Part shown: positions 8,369 to 16,814 of the stretch, one piece after another
Numbering within the stretch: position 1 is the first letter of the stretch
How the letters are laid out: every line of letters starts with the position of its first letter
Assembly (NCBI RefSeq): GCF_902493135.1
Contig: NZ_CABUOD010000004.1
Coordinates: forward strand, 62,001 to 126,000
Direction: 5' to 3'
Source: an uncultured Parabacteroides sp.
GTDB taxonomy: Bacteria > Bacteroidota > Bacteroidia > Bacteroidales > Tannerellaceae
DNA: 64,000 bases
Notes under the pieces: model-generated
Databases searched by the model: none
Seen by the model: only the letters and a program-made list of their open reading frames with translations
Told to the model about the DNA's origin: nothing
Made by a program: the position numbers and the translations under genes

Positions 8369-8881
8369 TTACCAGTTGGCAACCGTTGCATTATAAATTT
8401 GATCGACAAGCTCGTCAATGATCTCTTCCGACAACTGGTCCTGTACCTGCTGCAACATCTGAGTAGCATCGAATTCACGATAAGCCGAGAAACTCTGCTC
8501 GAAATCTTCGTCAGGATTCACCCGGTTGGAATAACGAACCCGAACCGTAATCGTCAACTTGGTCTGCGACGCATACGCATCTTCTTTTACGGCCATAGGA
8601 GTCAGGTCGTAGCCGGTAATTTCACCTTCCAGATCCAAATCGCCGTTGCTATTCACCAACTGCAAACGGGTCTGACGGATATAAATATCCTTCAACGCTT
8701 CCGTAAATTTTTGCGAAAGGGGCGGATAGACTAACGGAGCCTGATTCGGGAAATCCTTGATCGTAATCGTCTTGACCTTCGTATAATCGATAGAAGCACC
8801 ATTAAACTTATAAGAAATCGAACAAGCCGTCACAATCAACCCGATCAGGCAGAAAAGCCATATCTTATTATTCTTCAACAT
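8369..8881 (-). CDS. lptE: LPS-assembly lipoprotein LptE
   Basis: 170 residues with a lipoprotein signal (hydrophobic 8-19, lipobox VTAC with Cys20) and the Bacteroidota LptE pattern: YKFNGASIDYTKVKTI at the N-terminus, a central LTITVRVRYSNR strand and a helical QVQDQLSEEIIDELVDQI end. It plugs the LptD barrel and assists LPS insertion in the outer membrane. LptC is in this window at 20307. The gene lies 3 nt downstream of the sigma-54 activator and 3 nt upstream of the TPR gene. Confidence 0.85.
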   Translation of the reverse strand: MLKNNKIWLFCLIGLIVTACSISYKFNGASIDYTKVKTITIKDFPNQAPLVYPPLSQKFTEALKDIYIRQTRLQLVNSNGDLDLEGEITGYDLTPMAVKEDAYASQTKLTITVRVRYSNRVNPDEDFEQSFSAYREFDATQMLQQVQDQLSEEIIDELVDQIYNATVANW

Positions 8882-8884
8882 CTT

Positions 8885-10072
8885 TTATTCCAGATTATAT
8901 TCTTTAATTTTTCTGTAAAGCGTCCGTTCCGATATCTTCAGATCGGCAGCGGCATTCTTACGGCGACCGTTATGTTTTTCCAATGCCTTCCGGATCATCT
9001 CTTTCTCGACCTCTTCCAACGACAGGCTCTCCTCCTCTTCCACAGCTTCGGCTTCCTGGATGGAAGGAACCGGATGGACGGCATGGATCGGATGAGGGTA
9101 AGCCGCCGGTTCTTCCGGCACCTCGATCGGCATCTTGCCTCCCATGATGTCGTGTACCAGCTTCTTCAGTTCGTTGACATCTTTTTTCATGTCGAACAGC
9201 ACTTGATATAGAATCTCCCGTTCACTGTTGAAAATCTTCTGATCGGGGTCCTGCTTGACAAGGACCGGATATTTCTCGACATTCAGGTCGGGTAAATACA
9301 GACGGAGCACGGAAGCGGTGATATCCCGGTTTTCCTCGATAACAGAAATACGTTCCGTTATGTTTTTCAGTTCCCTGACATTCCCCGGCCAACGATAGGA
9401 AAGCATCAATTGGCGGCCTTCCTCATCCAAACGGATCGGCGGCATCCGGTATTTCTCTGCACAATCGCTGGCAAATTTCCGGAAAAGCAAAATGATATCC
9501 TCCCCTCGCTCGCGCAAAGGAGGAACCTGGATAGGAACCGTACTCAGACGATAAAATAAATCTTCACGGAATTTCCCTTCCGATACGGCTTGCATCAGAT
9601 TGACATTCGTCGCCGCAACGATACGGACATTCGTCTTCTGGACTTTGGATGAACCGACACGCATAAACTCTCCCGTCTCCAAGACGCGCAACAAACGTGC
9701 CTGTGTGGGTATGGGCAGCTCTCCCACTTCATCCAGGAAAATCGTCCCGCCATCCGCAACCTCGAAATAGCCTTTACGGTCGGACAACGCACCTGTAAAA
9801 GAACCTTTTTCGTGCCCGAACAACTCAGAATCGATCGTGCCTTCCGGAATAGCGCCACAGTTCACGGCTATATATTGCCCATGTTTACGCGGACTGTTCT
9901 GATGTATTATCTGAGGAAAAGTTTCTTTACCGACACCACTTTCACCGGTAATCAGCACAGACAAATCTGTTGGAGCGACCTGTAGGGCAACATCTATAGC
10001 CCGGTTCAGCACGGCATTATTGCCGATAATTCCAAAACGCTGTTTTATCTGCTGCACGTCCACCTTTATCAT
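8885..10072 (-). CDS. Sensorless sigma-54-dependent transcriptional activator
   Basis: 395 residues from the ATG at 10070-10072 (MIKVDVQQI). An upstream TTG in frame lies inside the -7 box and is rejected. The AAA+ domain starts almost at the N-terminus: Walker A GESGVGKE (43-50), the sigma-54 contact loop as GSFTGA (90-95; consensus GAFTGA), Walker B GGTIFLDEVG, then a linker and a C-terminal Fis-type HTH (NAAADLKISERTLYRKIKEY). There is no receiver, PAS or GAF domain, so control must come from abundance or a partner protein, as in PspF-like activators. It heads the lptE - TPR - secG operon, which hints at an envelope-related regulon. Confidence 0.88.
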   Translation of the reverse strand: MIKVDVQQIKQRFGIIGNNAVLNRAIDVALQVAPTDLSVLITGESGVGKETFPQIIHQNSPRKHGQYIAVNCGAIPEGTIDSELFGHEKGSFTGALSDRKGYFEVADGGTIFLDEVGELPIPTQARLLRVLETGEFMRVGSSKVQKTNVRIVAATNVNLMQAVSEGKFREDLFYRLSTVPIQVPPLRERGEDIILLFRKFASDCAEKYRMPPIRLDEEGRQLMLSYRWPGNVRELKNITERISVIEENRDITASVLRLYLPDLNVEKYPVLVKQDPDQKIFNSEREILYQVLFDMKKDVNELKKLVHDIMGGKMPIEVPEEPAAYPHPIHAVHPVPSIQEAEAVEEEESLSLEEVEKEMIRKALEKHNGRRKNAAADLKISERTLYRKIKEYNLE

Positions 10073-10111
10073 ATTTCTTCTATTATCTGTAATTATTTCA
10101 GTTTTATCTGC

Positions 10112-10119
10112 CAAAATTA
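10112..10119 (-). promoter_or_regulatory. -7 box for the sigma-54 activator operon
   Basis: Minus-strand TAATTTTG fits TAnnTTTG, about 40 nt before the ATG at 10072. It fixes the start: the in-frame TTG at 10112-10114 overlaps the box. The -33 element is weak. Confidence 0.5.
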
Positions 10120-10170
10120 CAAATCTTAATTCAATTAACCGAATCTGCAGGCGGTTTCTATACGGGTTTG

Positions 10171-10998
10171 TTATTTTTTAGCACCGTACGTCCGTTGATA
10201 TAAAAACTCGGCCAGGTCTTTGTCGTCGGCAATATTTTGGATTTCTTCGGGAGAAACAGGCTCTCCGATGTAAACGTCGACTGTACGTCCGCGCTTGTTA
10301 AAGGCTTCGGCCGGTATGCGCAACGTACGGATCCGCCAGTCGATACGGCCCAGCCAATAGAAAAAGCGGGAATTCAGGAAATCGAAATAAACAGGATATA
10401 CGGGCACTTTCGCTTTCCGGATCAGACGAATCACGCTGTGCGTCCAAGGCAAATCCTGTATCTTCTTCGTCCTCTTATTATACATCGAGATTCCCCCGGC
10501 AGGGAAAAAGCCCATCGGATGCCCCTCTTTCAGTTGTTGCAGGGAGATACGGACCCCGTTTATATTCTTCAGATTGGCCCCCTGATTGTTGGAGTCAGGC
10601 TTGACGGACACGAAATTATCTCCCATAGCCCCGATTTTGGTCAGTACGCCGTTTACCATCACTTTGAAATCCGGACGGCGTGAAGCGAATATATCGATCA
10701 GCATGATCCCGTCGATTGATCCGATCGGATGGTTCGAGACTGTGGCGAAAGCGCCTTCGGGCAGGTGGTCCAGTACCTCGGCATTATGCAGATTATATTT
10801 GATATCGATCAACGGATCGTTCAGCAAGGCTGTTGTGAACTCCGCCCCCCTCAAATGACAACTATGAGCATGGGCCTTGTTTACCTTATCGACACTCAAC
10901 CATTTGATCAGCACTTTCCCCAGAAAAGTGCCGAAACGACTTTTAAAGAACGGGGCAGTTTCCTGTAAATCATGTATGTCTACTACGCTCTCTTTCAT
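10171..10998 (-). CDS. Lysophospholipid/1-acylglycerol-phosphate-type acyltransferase
   Basis: 275 residues of the PlsC superfamily, in the subgroup often labelled putative hemolysin. The acyltransferase block I is NHPIGSIDG (His90, Asp96). Block III is likely FFPAGGIS and block IV VPVYPVYF. There is no signal peptide; a short amphipathic N-terminus suggests peripheral inner-membrane association. It would move an acyl chain from acyl-ACP or acyl-CoA to a lipid hydroxyl. As last gene of a four-gene minus operon (6-nt gap to the CDP-alcohol phosphatidyltransferase) it probably acts on the lipid made by that pathway. A GlsA/OlsA-like O-acyltransferase role is an alternative. Confidence 0.8.
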   Translation of the reverse strand: MKESVVDIHDLQETAPFFKSRFGTFLGKVLIKWLSVDKVNKAHAHSCHLRGAEFTTALLNDPLIDIKYNLHNAEVLDHLPEGAFATVSNHPIGSIDGIMLIDIFASRRPDFKVMVNGVLTKIGAMGDNFVSVKPDSNNQGANLKNINGVRISLQQLKEGHPMGFFPAGGISMYNKRTKKIQDLPWTHSVIRLIRKAKVPVYPVYFDFLNSRFFYWLGRIDWRIRTLRIPAEAFNKRGRTVDVYIGEPVSPEEIQNIADDKDLAEFLYQRTYGAKK

Positions 10999-11004
10999 AA
11001 ATCC

Positions 11005-11892
11005 TTATTTATAGAATGTTGCACACATCTGCTCGTGCTTCCTCATGGCAAGCAGCAAAACGATGTTCAATACGATTATCTCATATAAGAAATAAACCCA
11101 GACCTCACCTACCAGAACGACGATGAACATCACGATCGTACGTCCGTTAAAAGTCAACAGGTCTATCATGCGCATCAGCTCCTTGCTCTGCTTGCGGAAA
11201 CGGATACGGATATCTTCCGGAATATCATCTCCATACCGTGCATGCAAGCTACGAAGCATCCCCTGCAAGGACGGAGTGGCTTTCACCTGCAAGAGCGTAT
11301 AGCCACGATAGAGGAAATAGAAGAATTTATTGATACCGTATTTCATCTCCTTATGACGGGCACGAACCTGTTCCAACGACTGAAACTCCGCACCTTTATC
11401 CTTGCTGATGAAATACAAATGAAGCGTCTTGTAGTAGTCCGTGATATTCGCCTGTACTAAATGAGACAAACCGGAAAGAACCGCCAATGCAAAGAACCAG
11501 TCCGTTCCATAATCATGAGACAGACGAAGGGCGAAAGCGACATAAATACACGTAAACCAGATATCCCCGGCAAAACCATCCAAAATACGACCGATCGCCG
11601 ATTTGATACCCGTCAGGCGGGCCAGCTGTCCATCCACACAGTCCAGAATATTTGCAAACACCAGCAACAGGATACCGCAAACGTTGTAAATCAGATCATC
11701 ATGATAAAAAAAGAAACCGACTGCCGCTCCTACAAAAATAGATACGACAGTCACCATATTAGGCGTAATACCTGTACCCTTTAACATACGGGCGATACGA
11801 AAACCGATAGGACGATAAAAAATCCGGTCAATCTTATTTTCTGTTTCTATCGACTTCAACGAAGCCTCGTACTCTTTATCCAAGTCGCTCAT
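11005..11892 (-). CDS. CDP-alcohol phosphatidyltransferase family membrane enzyme
   Basis: 295 residues with several transmembrane helices (first near 46-62, last pair near 255-290). The catalytic signature reads D84xxDGQLAR...G101xxxD105. The fourth Asp of the usual GxxxDxxxD is Gly109, with an Asp directly after it (DGFAGD), so the general base is shifted by one or replaced. The enzyme class condenses a CDP-activated alcohol or CDP-diacylglycerol with an alcohol partner in the inner membrane. The cytidylyltransferase two genes upstream could supply the CDP-activated headgroup. Product identity (phosphatidylglycerol-, inositol- or another polyol-type lipid) is not decidable from the sequence. 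Confidence 0.8.
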   Translation of the reverse strand: MSDLDKEYEASLKSIETENKIDRIFYRPIGFRIARMLKGTGITPNMVTVVSIFVGAAVGFFFYHDDLIYNVCGILLLVFANILDCVDGQLARLTGIKSAIGRILDGFAGDIWFTCIYVAFALRLSHDYGTDWFFALAVLSGLSHLVQANITDYYKTLHLYFISKDKGAEFQSLEQVRARHKEMKYGINKFFYFLYRGYTLLQVKATPSLQGMLRSLHARYGDDIPEDIRIRFRKQSKELMRMIDLLTFNGRTIVMFIVVLVGEVWVYFLYEIIVLNIVLLLAMRKHEQMCATFYK

Positions 11893-11899
11893 TTATCTT

Positions 11900-12631
11900 C
11901 TATTTATACGAATAACCGCCATCGACAACGATCACTTCGCCATTAAAATAACTATTTTCTACTAACATTTTATAAACTTCCGCCAGTTCCCCCGGATCAC
12001 AGAAACGCCCTAATGAAACCTTGTTCTCTATATTACGGCGTATTTCGGCGGGTTTCGTTTTCTGCCATTCGGTATCCACAAAACCGGGAGCTACGCCATT
12101 CACACGCAACTCGTACGGCACCAAGAACTTCACCATATTCTTCACCAACGCATGCACGGCACTCTTCGTCACACCGTACGCCAGCGAAACCGAATGGGGC
12201 TGTATTCCCATCAGGGATCCGGTAAAGACAATGCTCCCCCCCTTATTAATCGAACCGACAATACGTTGCAACAGGAAAACAGGGAAATGCACATTGGCAA
12301 AGAAGACCCGTTCCCATTCCGCCATATCCAGTTCCTCAAACGGATCGCGGCAGGTCAGGCCGGCATTAAAGATCACCGCATCCAAACGCATAGAGCGTTC
12401 AGTTAGAAACGATTCTATCTTTTCGATTGACTTCCGGTCGGAAATATCGGCTTGAAGTGCATAAGTATCTACTTTATATTGTTGCAGCAAACTATTTGCG
12501 ACCCGAAGAGCTTCCTCCTCATCCGAAGCATAGGTCAGAATCAGACTGTACCCGGCTCTTGCCAGACAAGTGGCAACCGCTTTGCCTATTCCCTTCGTCC
12601 CGCCGGTAATCAATACCCATTTTTCCATCAT
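11900..12631 (-). CDS. Short-chain dehydrogenase/reductase (FabG-like)
   Basis: 243 residues, classical SDR: cofactor motif GGTKGIG (10-16), NAG (89-91), catalytic Ser139, Tyr152 and Lys156 (YGVTK), and PGFVDT after the active site. The NAD(P) preference is not obvious. It oxidises or reduces a carbonyl/alcohol pair in the cytosol. Wedged between the cytidylyltransferase (5-nt gap) and the phosphatidyltransferase (7-nt gap), it may form or modify the polyol headgroup rather than act in fatty-acid synthesis. Start may be Met1 or Met2. Confidence 0.85.
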   Translation of the reverse strand: MMEKWVLITGGTKGIGKAVATCLARAGYSLILTYASDEEEALRVANSLLQQYKVDTYALQADISDRKSIEKIESFLTERSMRLDAVIFNAGLTCRDPFEELDMAEWERVFFANVHFPVFLLQRIVGSINKGGSIVFTGSLMGIQPHSVSLAYGVTKSAVHALVKNMVKFLVPYELRVNGVAPGFVDTEWQKTKPAEIRRNIENKVSLGRFCDPGELAEVYKMLVENSYFNGEVIVVDGGYSYK

Positions 12632-12636
12632 CGCCC

Positions 12637-13107
12637 TTATTCTTTTTCACCGAAGCCCTTAACGGATTCAGGTTTGGACTGTCGCTGAGACTTCAAGTTC
12701 GCTTCGTATGAATCATGGATCGTTTTCTTCAGATTGGAAGAGGAAACTCCGGTCCCGTATGGGAAATAGAACACCTGGACGCCCAAGTCCTCCAAATAGT
12801 CATACTTGCCATACCAGTCGTCTCCCACGACAAAAGCGTCGATATTCAGTTTCTTGACTATTTCGGAATGGTCCAACGTATGTTGTGGGATGACAATATC
12901 GGGAGTTTTCAGTGCTTCAATGATTTGCAGACGTTCTGTAAAAGGAATAATCGGCTTCGCCTTATAAGAGGACACCAATTCATCCGTACTCACCCCCACA
13001 ATCAAAATATCCGCAAGGCTGCGGGCATAGTTTATCATCCGAAGATGGTTGTAATGGAACATATCGAATGTCCCTGATGTATATACAATCGTTTTATCCT
13101 TAAACAT
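12637..13107 (-). CDS. Glycerol-3-phosphate cytidylyltransferase-like nucleotidyltransferase
   Basis: 156 residues from the ATG at 13105-13107 (MFKDKTIVYT). Upstream in-frame codons are rejected because a TAAGTTTG -7 box lies at 13132-13139. The fold is TagD/GCT-like: TSGTFDMFH, KPIIPFTERLQII, VVGDDWYGK and the late GTGVSSSNLKK that corresponds to the family's ISTT loop. The nucleotide-binding HxGH is HYNH (18-21), with Asn in place of Gly. It would activate a phosphorylated alcohol as a CDP (or other NDP) derivative in the cytosol. First gene of the four-gene operon with SDR, CDP-alcohol phosphatidyltransferase and acyltransferase. Confidence 0.82.
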   Translation of the reverse strand: MFKDKTIVYTSGTFDMFHYNHLRMINYARSLADILIVGVSTDELVSSYKAKPIIPFTERLQIIEALKTPDIVIPQHTLDHSEIVKKLNIDAFVVGDDWYGKYDYLEDLGVQVFYFPYGTGVSSSNLKKTIHDSYEANLKSQRQSKPESVKGFGEKE

Positions 13108-13131
13108 AATACTTATATCCTTTTGAAACCG

Positions 13132-13139
13132 CAAACTTA
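13132..13139 (-). promoter_or_regulatory. -7 box for the putative polar-lipid operon
   Basis: Minus-strand TAAGTTTG, 25-32 nt before the ATG at 13107. A TTTG further upstream is only 16 nt away, so the -33 assignment is poor. Confidence 0.5.
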
Positions 13140-13347
13140 CACAAACTTTTCCTATCAAAAAAAAAATGACAGGAAAAAGGACAGCCTGTCCTGATTCAGT
13201 TTAGGCATCCCCCTTCTCTGCCTCATATCCACAATTATATATTCAAATAAAAGACAAGGGTACTACAACACAAGATAACAAAATAATATACAGATATTTA
13301 CAACAATAGCAACCACTCTTTTACTTTTCGACTATGGGCAAAAAACA

Positions 13348-13391
13348 AAAAGCCATTTCCTACTTTGTCCATAAAGCAAGAAATGGCTTTT
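13348..13391 (-). terminator. Intrinsic terminator after pdxA
   Basis: AAAAGCCATTTC and GAAATGGCTTTT form a 12-bp stem around a 20-nt loop; on the minus strand it runs into TTTTTGTTTTTT. It lies 29 nt past the pdxA stop. Confidence 0.8.
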
Positions 13392-13420
13392 CAGTATTTA
13401 AAAGATTTCCGAGCTTCAGG

Positions 13421-14521
13421 TTATTCGCCTTCCTCTTTTGTCAGGTCGAGCTTTTCATTGTCGCCTCCCTTATCAAAATACTGCTTACGCAAAGGGTTTG
13501 CTGTTGCCTCCCGGTAACGGGTACGATTCCGGTAAATATCCAAAGCGGCATATAAGGCCTGACGGAAAGATTCCTCGGAAGCCACATTCTGACCGGCAAT
13601 ATCATAAGCCGTACCATGAGCCGGAGAAGTCCGTACGATCGATAGACCTGCCGTATAATTAACACCGTCATCCATTGCCAGCGTTTTGAACGGGGCCAAG
13701 CCCTGATCGTGATACATAGCCAATACACCGTCGAACTTATCATACATCTGCGAACCAAAGAAACCATCGGCAGCATACGGTCCGAAGGACATCACACCCC
13801 GCTTCTCCGCTTCCTGTATAGCCGGGATAATAATCTCTTCCTCCTCCTTACCCAACAATCCGGCATCACCGGCGTGCGGATTCAACGAAAGGACTGCTAT
13901 ACGGGGCCGCACGATTCCGAAATCCTGCTTAAGCGACTGATTAAAAATACGCAATTTGGAGACAATGTCTTCAACAGTAATCTTTGATGCCACCTGTGCC
14001 AATGGAATATGTCCCGTCACCAACGCAACGCGAAGATTATCTTTCATCAGAATCATCAATGCCTTTTTTCCAAGACCACTGAAACATTGTTCCAGGTATT
14101 CCGTGTGGCCGGGAAAATGGAATTGTTCATTCTGTATGTTGTGCTTATTGATCGGAGCTGTTACCAATACATCCACTACGCCGCGTTTCAAATCGGTAAC
14201 GGCAGCCTCCAGAGCCAGATAAGCGGCTTCACCGGCAACAGTCGTAGATTGACACAACTCGACTTTAGTCTCGTCATCCACACAGTTAATAATGTTCACC
14301 CGGTTTATTCCGGCATCTTCAGCCTGTGCAATAATGCTCAAATTCACAGCAGGCAACTCCAAAGCTTTCCGGTGATAAGCGGCGATCTTCGACGAGCCAT
14401 AAATGACCGGCGTACAAAGTTCGGCAATACGGGGATCCGACAATGTTTTCAGTATCACCTCGTAACCGATACCGTTTATATCTCCGTGGGTAATGCCCAC
14501 CTTAATCAATCGTTCTTCCAT
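13421..14521 (-). CDS. pdxA: 4-hydroxythreonine-4-phosphate dehydrogenase
   Basis: 366 residues, slightly longer than E. coli PdxA (329) because of a charged C-terminal tail (DKGGDNEKLDLTKEEGE). It oxidises 4-phosphohydroxy-L-threonine in the DXP-dependent pathway to pyridoxal phosphate, in the cytosol. Visible landmarks are GITHGDINGIGYEV at the N-terminus, TAPINKHNI, FPGHTEYL, SLNPHAGDAGLLG (metal-binding His), MYHDQGLAPFK (metal-binding His) and the late SPAHGTAYDIAG. PatB at 5047 is a PLP enzyme in the same window but is not linked. The DUF4837 gene lies 58 nt upstream on the same strand. Confidence 0.95.
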   Translation of the reverse strand: MEERLIKVGITHGDINGIGYEVILKTLSDPRIAELCTPVIYGSSKIAAYHRKALELPAVNLSIIAQAEDAGINRVNIINCVDDETKVELCQSTTVAGEAAYLALEAAVTDLKRGVVDVLVTAPINKHNIQNEQFHFPGHTEYLEQCFSGLGKKALMILMKDNLRVALVTGHIPLAQVASKITVEDIVSKLRIFNQSLKQDFGIVRPRIAVLSLNPHAGDAGLLGKEEEEIIIPAIQEAEKRGVMSFGPYAADGFFGSQMYDKFDGVLAMYHDQGLAPFKTLAMDDGVNYTAGLSIVRTSPAHGTAYDIAGQNVASEESFRQALYAALDIYRNRTRYREATANPLRKQYFDKGGDNEKLDLTKEEGE

Positions 14522-14529
14522 ATATTTTG

Positions 14530-14574
14530 ATTTATGATTTATGATTTATCCTATCGCTACTACAAATCATAAAT
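14530..14574. repeat. AT-rich inverted repeat (ATTTATGATTT / AAATCATAAAT)
   Basis: ATTTATGATTT at 14530-14540 (overlapped by a second copy of TTTATGATTTAT) is the exact reverse complement of AAATCATAAAT at 14564-14574. It fills the pdxA-DUF4837 intergenic space. The same 11-mer occurs at 41282-41292 between tolC and the response regulator. Function unknown; it could fold as a hairpin in the transcript. Confidence 0.6.
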
Positions 14575-14579
14575 TTTTG

Positions 14580-15611
14580 TTATTTTTCTTCAGGAATATC
14601 CAGTTTCTCCACCTGTGTTTCTTCAAATTCACCCGGCAGGCGCAAGGTGTACAATGCGGATTCGATACGGCGGATAAAATTGCGCTTATCCGTCTCCGGG
14701 GCAAACACGAAACCTTCAACGACTACAACCCGGTTATTCTTTTCGTCCAGACGTGCATGGCTGACAAACGGACCGCCCATCATATCGCCTTTCATGTACC
14801 ACAAACCGCGGAGCACACCACAATATTTACCATTTACCGTTGTCGGGCTATAAGTCACCCAAGCTGTATCCGTAGCCATATAAGATCCGGGAAACGTACC
14901 CGGCATATTCAGTTTCATGACAGAGTCGCGTTTGGCAATCAGATAGTCGGCCGTGAAAGTATCGGCATCCTTATACGGGAAGTCATAAACGACAATATCC
15001 GTACGCCCTGTGTTAGCATTATTGGAAGCCCAGAAAAAGCCGGTCGTGTCACGGAAATAAGTCATATTTGCCGGGGCACTCAACATGACATTGAAGCGGT
15101 CCTTCACATGGTCCATCACCACCGGACTGTGTTCTTTCTCCAACTGTCCGATCGTACGGTTTCTTTCGCACTTGGTAAAGAACTCGACTATGTTCCGCGG
15201 ATGAGCCTTTACATATTCAAGAATGGCATCATCGTCGGGAGCCGTCAATACCAGCACAACCTGACCTTTCGCCCAGCGATTGTTCTCATAATTCAGTGAA
15301 ACTTTCGTATACTGAGACTTATCTATCTTGACAATCAAAATATTGCGTACATATGTCAACAGACCGTTAAACTGGTCAGGAGTCACATAGGTGATCTTAA
15401 AGGCGGGTTCGGCCTGTGGCAGTCCCGGAATATCGGAAGTCAGTTCGGCTTTGATAGCCTTTCCGGCAGGGGCATCCCAGTCAGCTTTATCCATCGTCAC
15501 AACAATTTCATAGGCGAAACCGGTAGCATTTCTCATCACCGGACCCGAACTACATGCTCCCATAATGAAAAGAAGCATTAAAAAGCTGATCAATAAAGAA
15601 TGTGTTTTCAT
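14580..15611 (-). CDS. DUF4837 family lipoprotein
   Basis: 343 residues with a lipoprotein signal peptide (LMLLFIMGAC, lipid-attached Cys20). The rest is soluble and matches my memory of DUF4837: YEIVVTMDKADWDAPAGKAIK near the N-terminus, a central FRDTTGFFWASNN and a late GVLRGLWYMKGDMMGGPFVS. Members are Bacteroidota lipoproteins of unknown function, exposed to the periplasm or beyond. It lies between rlmN (60-nt gap) and pdxA (58-nt gap) on the same strand, so co-transcription is possible but the gaps allow separate control. Confidence 0.82.
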   Translation of the reverse strand: MKTHSLLISFLMLLFIMGACSSGPVMRNATGFAYEIVVTMDKADWDAPAGKAIKAELTSDIPGLPQAEPAFKITYVTPDQFNGLLTYVRNILIVKIDKSQYTKVSLNYENNRWAKGQVVLVLTAPDDDAILEYVKAHPRNIVEFFTKCERNRTIGQLEKEHSPVVMDHVKDRFNVMLSAPANMTYFRDTTGFFWASNNANTGRTDIVVYDFPYKDADTFTADYLIAKRDSVMKLNMPGTFPGSYMATDTAWVTYSPTTVNGKYCGVLRGLWYMKGDMMGGPFVSHARLDEKNNRVVVVEGFVFAPETDKRNFIRRIESALYTLRLPGEFEETQVEKLDIPEEK

Positions 15612-15671
15612 ACCCGTTTAATTTTTTTGTTATACAAATATAGTTTCTTTTCCCTCAAAAAGATACCATTT

Positions 15672-16703
15672 CTATTCTTTTTCTTGTTTCTTCGCCGTAG
15701 AAAGCATCCCGCATGCGGCAAATATATCCTCTCCTCGTGATGCCCGGATCGTACAAACGATGCCGGCCGCATTCAGCGTATCCCGGAACGCCTCCATTCT
15801 TGCCAAGTCCGAACTTTCCAACGGCACATTGGGGATTGCATGAAAACGGATCAGATTGACTCTGCAAGGGACTTTATCTAATAAACAAACCAAAGCCTTC
15901 GCATGTTGAAGATCATCATTCAATTTTTTAAAAACAATGTATTCGAACGAAACACGGCGTTGATGCGTAAAATCATATTGTTTGATCGTCTCGATAATAT
16001 CACGCGCAGGAAAAGCCTTTTCAACCGGCATCAAGGACAACCGTTCGCCCGGATAAGGCGAATGCAGGCTGACTGCCAAATGACACTCACTCTCTTCAAG
16101 AAACCGTTTTAACCCTTTGGCGACTCCGATAGTCGAAACCGTGATCCGCTTAGGGCTCCAGGCGTATCCGTAAGAGGCGGTCAAGATTTCCAATACTTTG
16201 AACAGCTCATCCACATTGTCCAGCGGTTCTCCCATTCCCATAAAAACGATATTGGTCAGTTTCTCCGTTTCCGGTAAGGATTGTATCTGGTTCAGGATCT
16301 CGTTAGCCGACAGATTCTTGGTAAACCCCTGCTTGCCGGTCATACAGAAAAGGCAATTCATTTTACATCCCACCTGGGAAGAAACACACAACGTTGCTCT
16401 GTCTTCCGTCGGGATATACACGGATTCGACAAAATTACCGAGACCGGCAGGATACAAATACTTGATCGTACCGTCTACCGACTTCATCAAATCGCAAGAA
16501 GGTACGGCTCCCACCTCGAAGCTTTCCTGCAATAAGGCACGTTTCGCCGCGGCTATATTCGTCATGGAAGCAATAGAAGTCACCTTTTTCTTATACAGCC
16601 AGTCAGCCATCTGCTTGGCTGCATAACCCGGAAGTCCGACTTCGGAAGCTACCCCTTTCAGTTCATCCAAAGTCATTCCCAATAAACGTCTTTTCTCACT
16701 CAT
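15672..16703 (-). CDS. rlmN: Dual-specificity 23S rRNA/tRNA adenine-C2 methyltransferase RlmN
   Basis: 343 residues from the ATG at 16701-16703 (MSEKRRLLGM); codons further upstream run through the PpiD terminator and are rejected. Radical-SAM enzyme that methylates C2 of A2503 in 23S rRNA and A37 in some tRNAs. The 4Fe-4S motif is C113xxxC117xxC120 (CKMNCLFC), followed by TGKQGFTKNL and FMGMGEPLDN. The two mechanistic cysteines are in IVCTIRASRG and FAACGML near the C-terminus. All key residues are present. Confidence 0.95.
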   Translation of the reverse strand: MSEKRRLLGMTLDELKGVASEVGLPGYAAKQMADWLYKKKVTSIASMTNIAAAKRALLQESFEVGAVPSCDLMKSVDGTIKYLYPAGLGNFVESVYIPTEDRATLCVSSQVGCKMNCLFCMTGKQGFTKNLSANEILNQIQSLPETEKLTNIVFMGMGEPLDNVDELFKVLEILTASYGYAWSPKRITVSTIGVAKGLKRFLEESECHLAVSLHSPYPGERLSLMPVEKAFPARDIIETIKQYDFTHQRRVSFEYIVFKKLNDDLQHAKALVCLLDKVPCRVNLIRFHAIPNVPLESSDLARMEAFRDTLNAAGIVCTIRASRGEDIFAACGMLSTAKKQEKE

Positions 16704-16736
16704 GATCCTTCTTCTGTTTCTTTCATGCAAAGATAT

Positions 16737-16771
16737 AAAAAAACCGCCAATCAACTGCGATTGGCGGTTTT
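16737..16771 (-). terminator. Intrinsic terminator after the PpiD-like gene
   Basis: AAACCGCCAATC and GATTGGCGGTTT form a 12-bp stem with a 6-nt loop, followed on the minus strand by a T run. It lies about 45 nt beyond the stop at 16815 and ends the coaX-to-ppiD operon. Confidence 0.85.
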
Positions 16772-16814
16772 CTATGATGGACCGGCAGTCTCTCCTGCCG
16801 CTACAGTTCAACTA

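Larger units (their letters stand above)
13108..13420 (-). other. 313-bp gap: promoter, palindrome and pdxA terminator
   Basis: No gene seen. From the right it holds the pdxA terminator (13348-13391), an AT-rich stretch without recognisable structure, a 15-bp palindrome AGGACAGCCTGTCCT (13178-13192) followed on the minus strand by T-rich sequence, and the -7 box of the cytidylyltransferase operon (TAAGTTTG, 13132-13139). The palindrome is about 40 nt upstream of that box and could be an operator or a second terminator. Confidence 0.5.
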
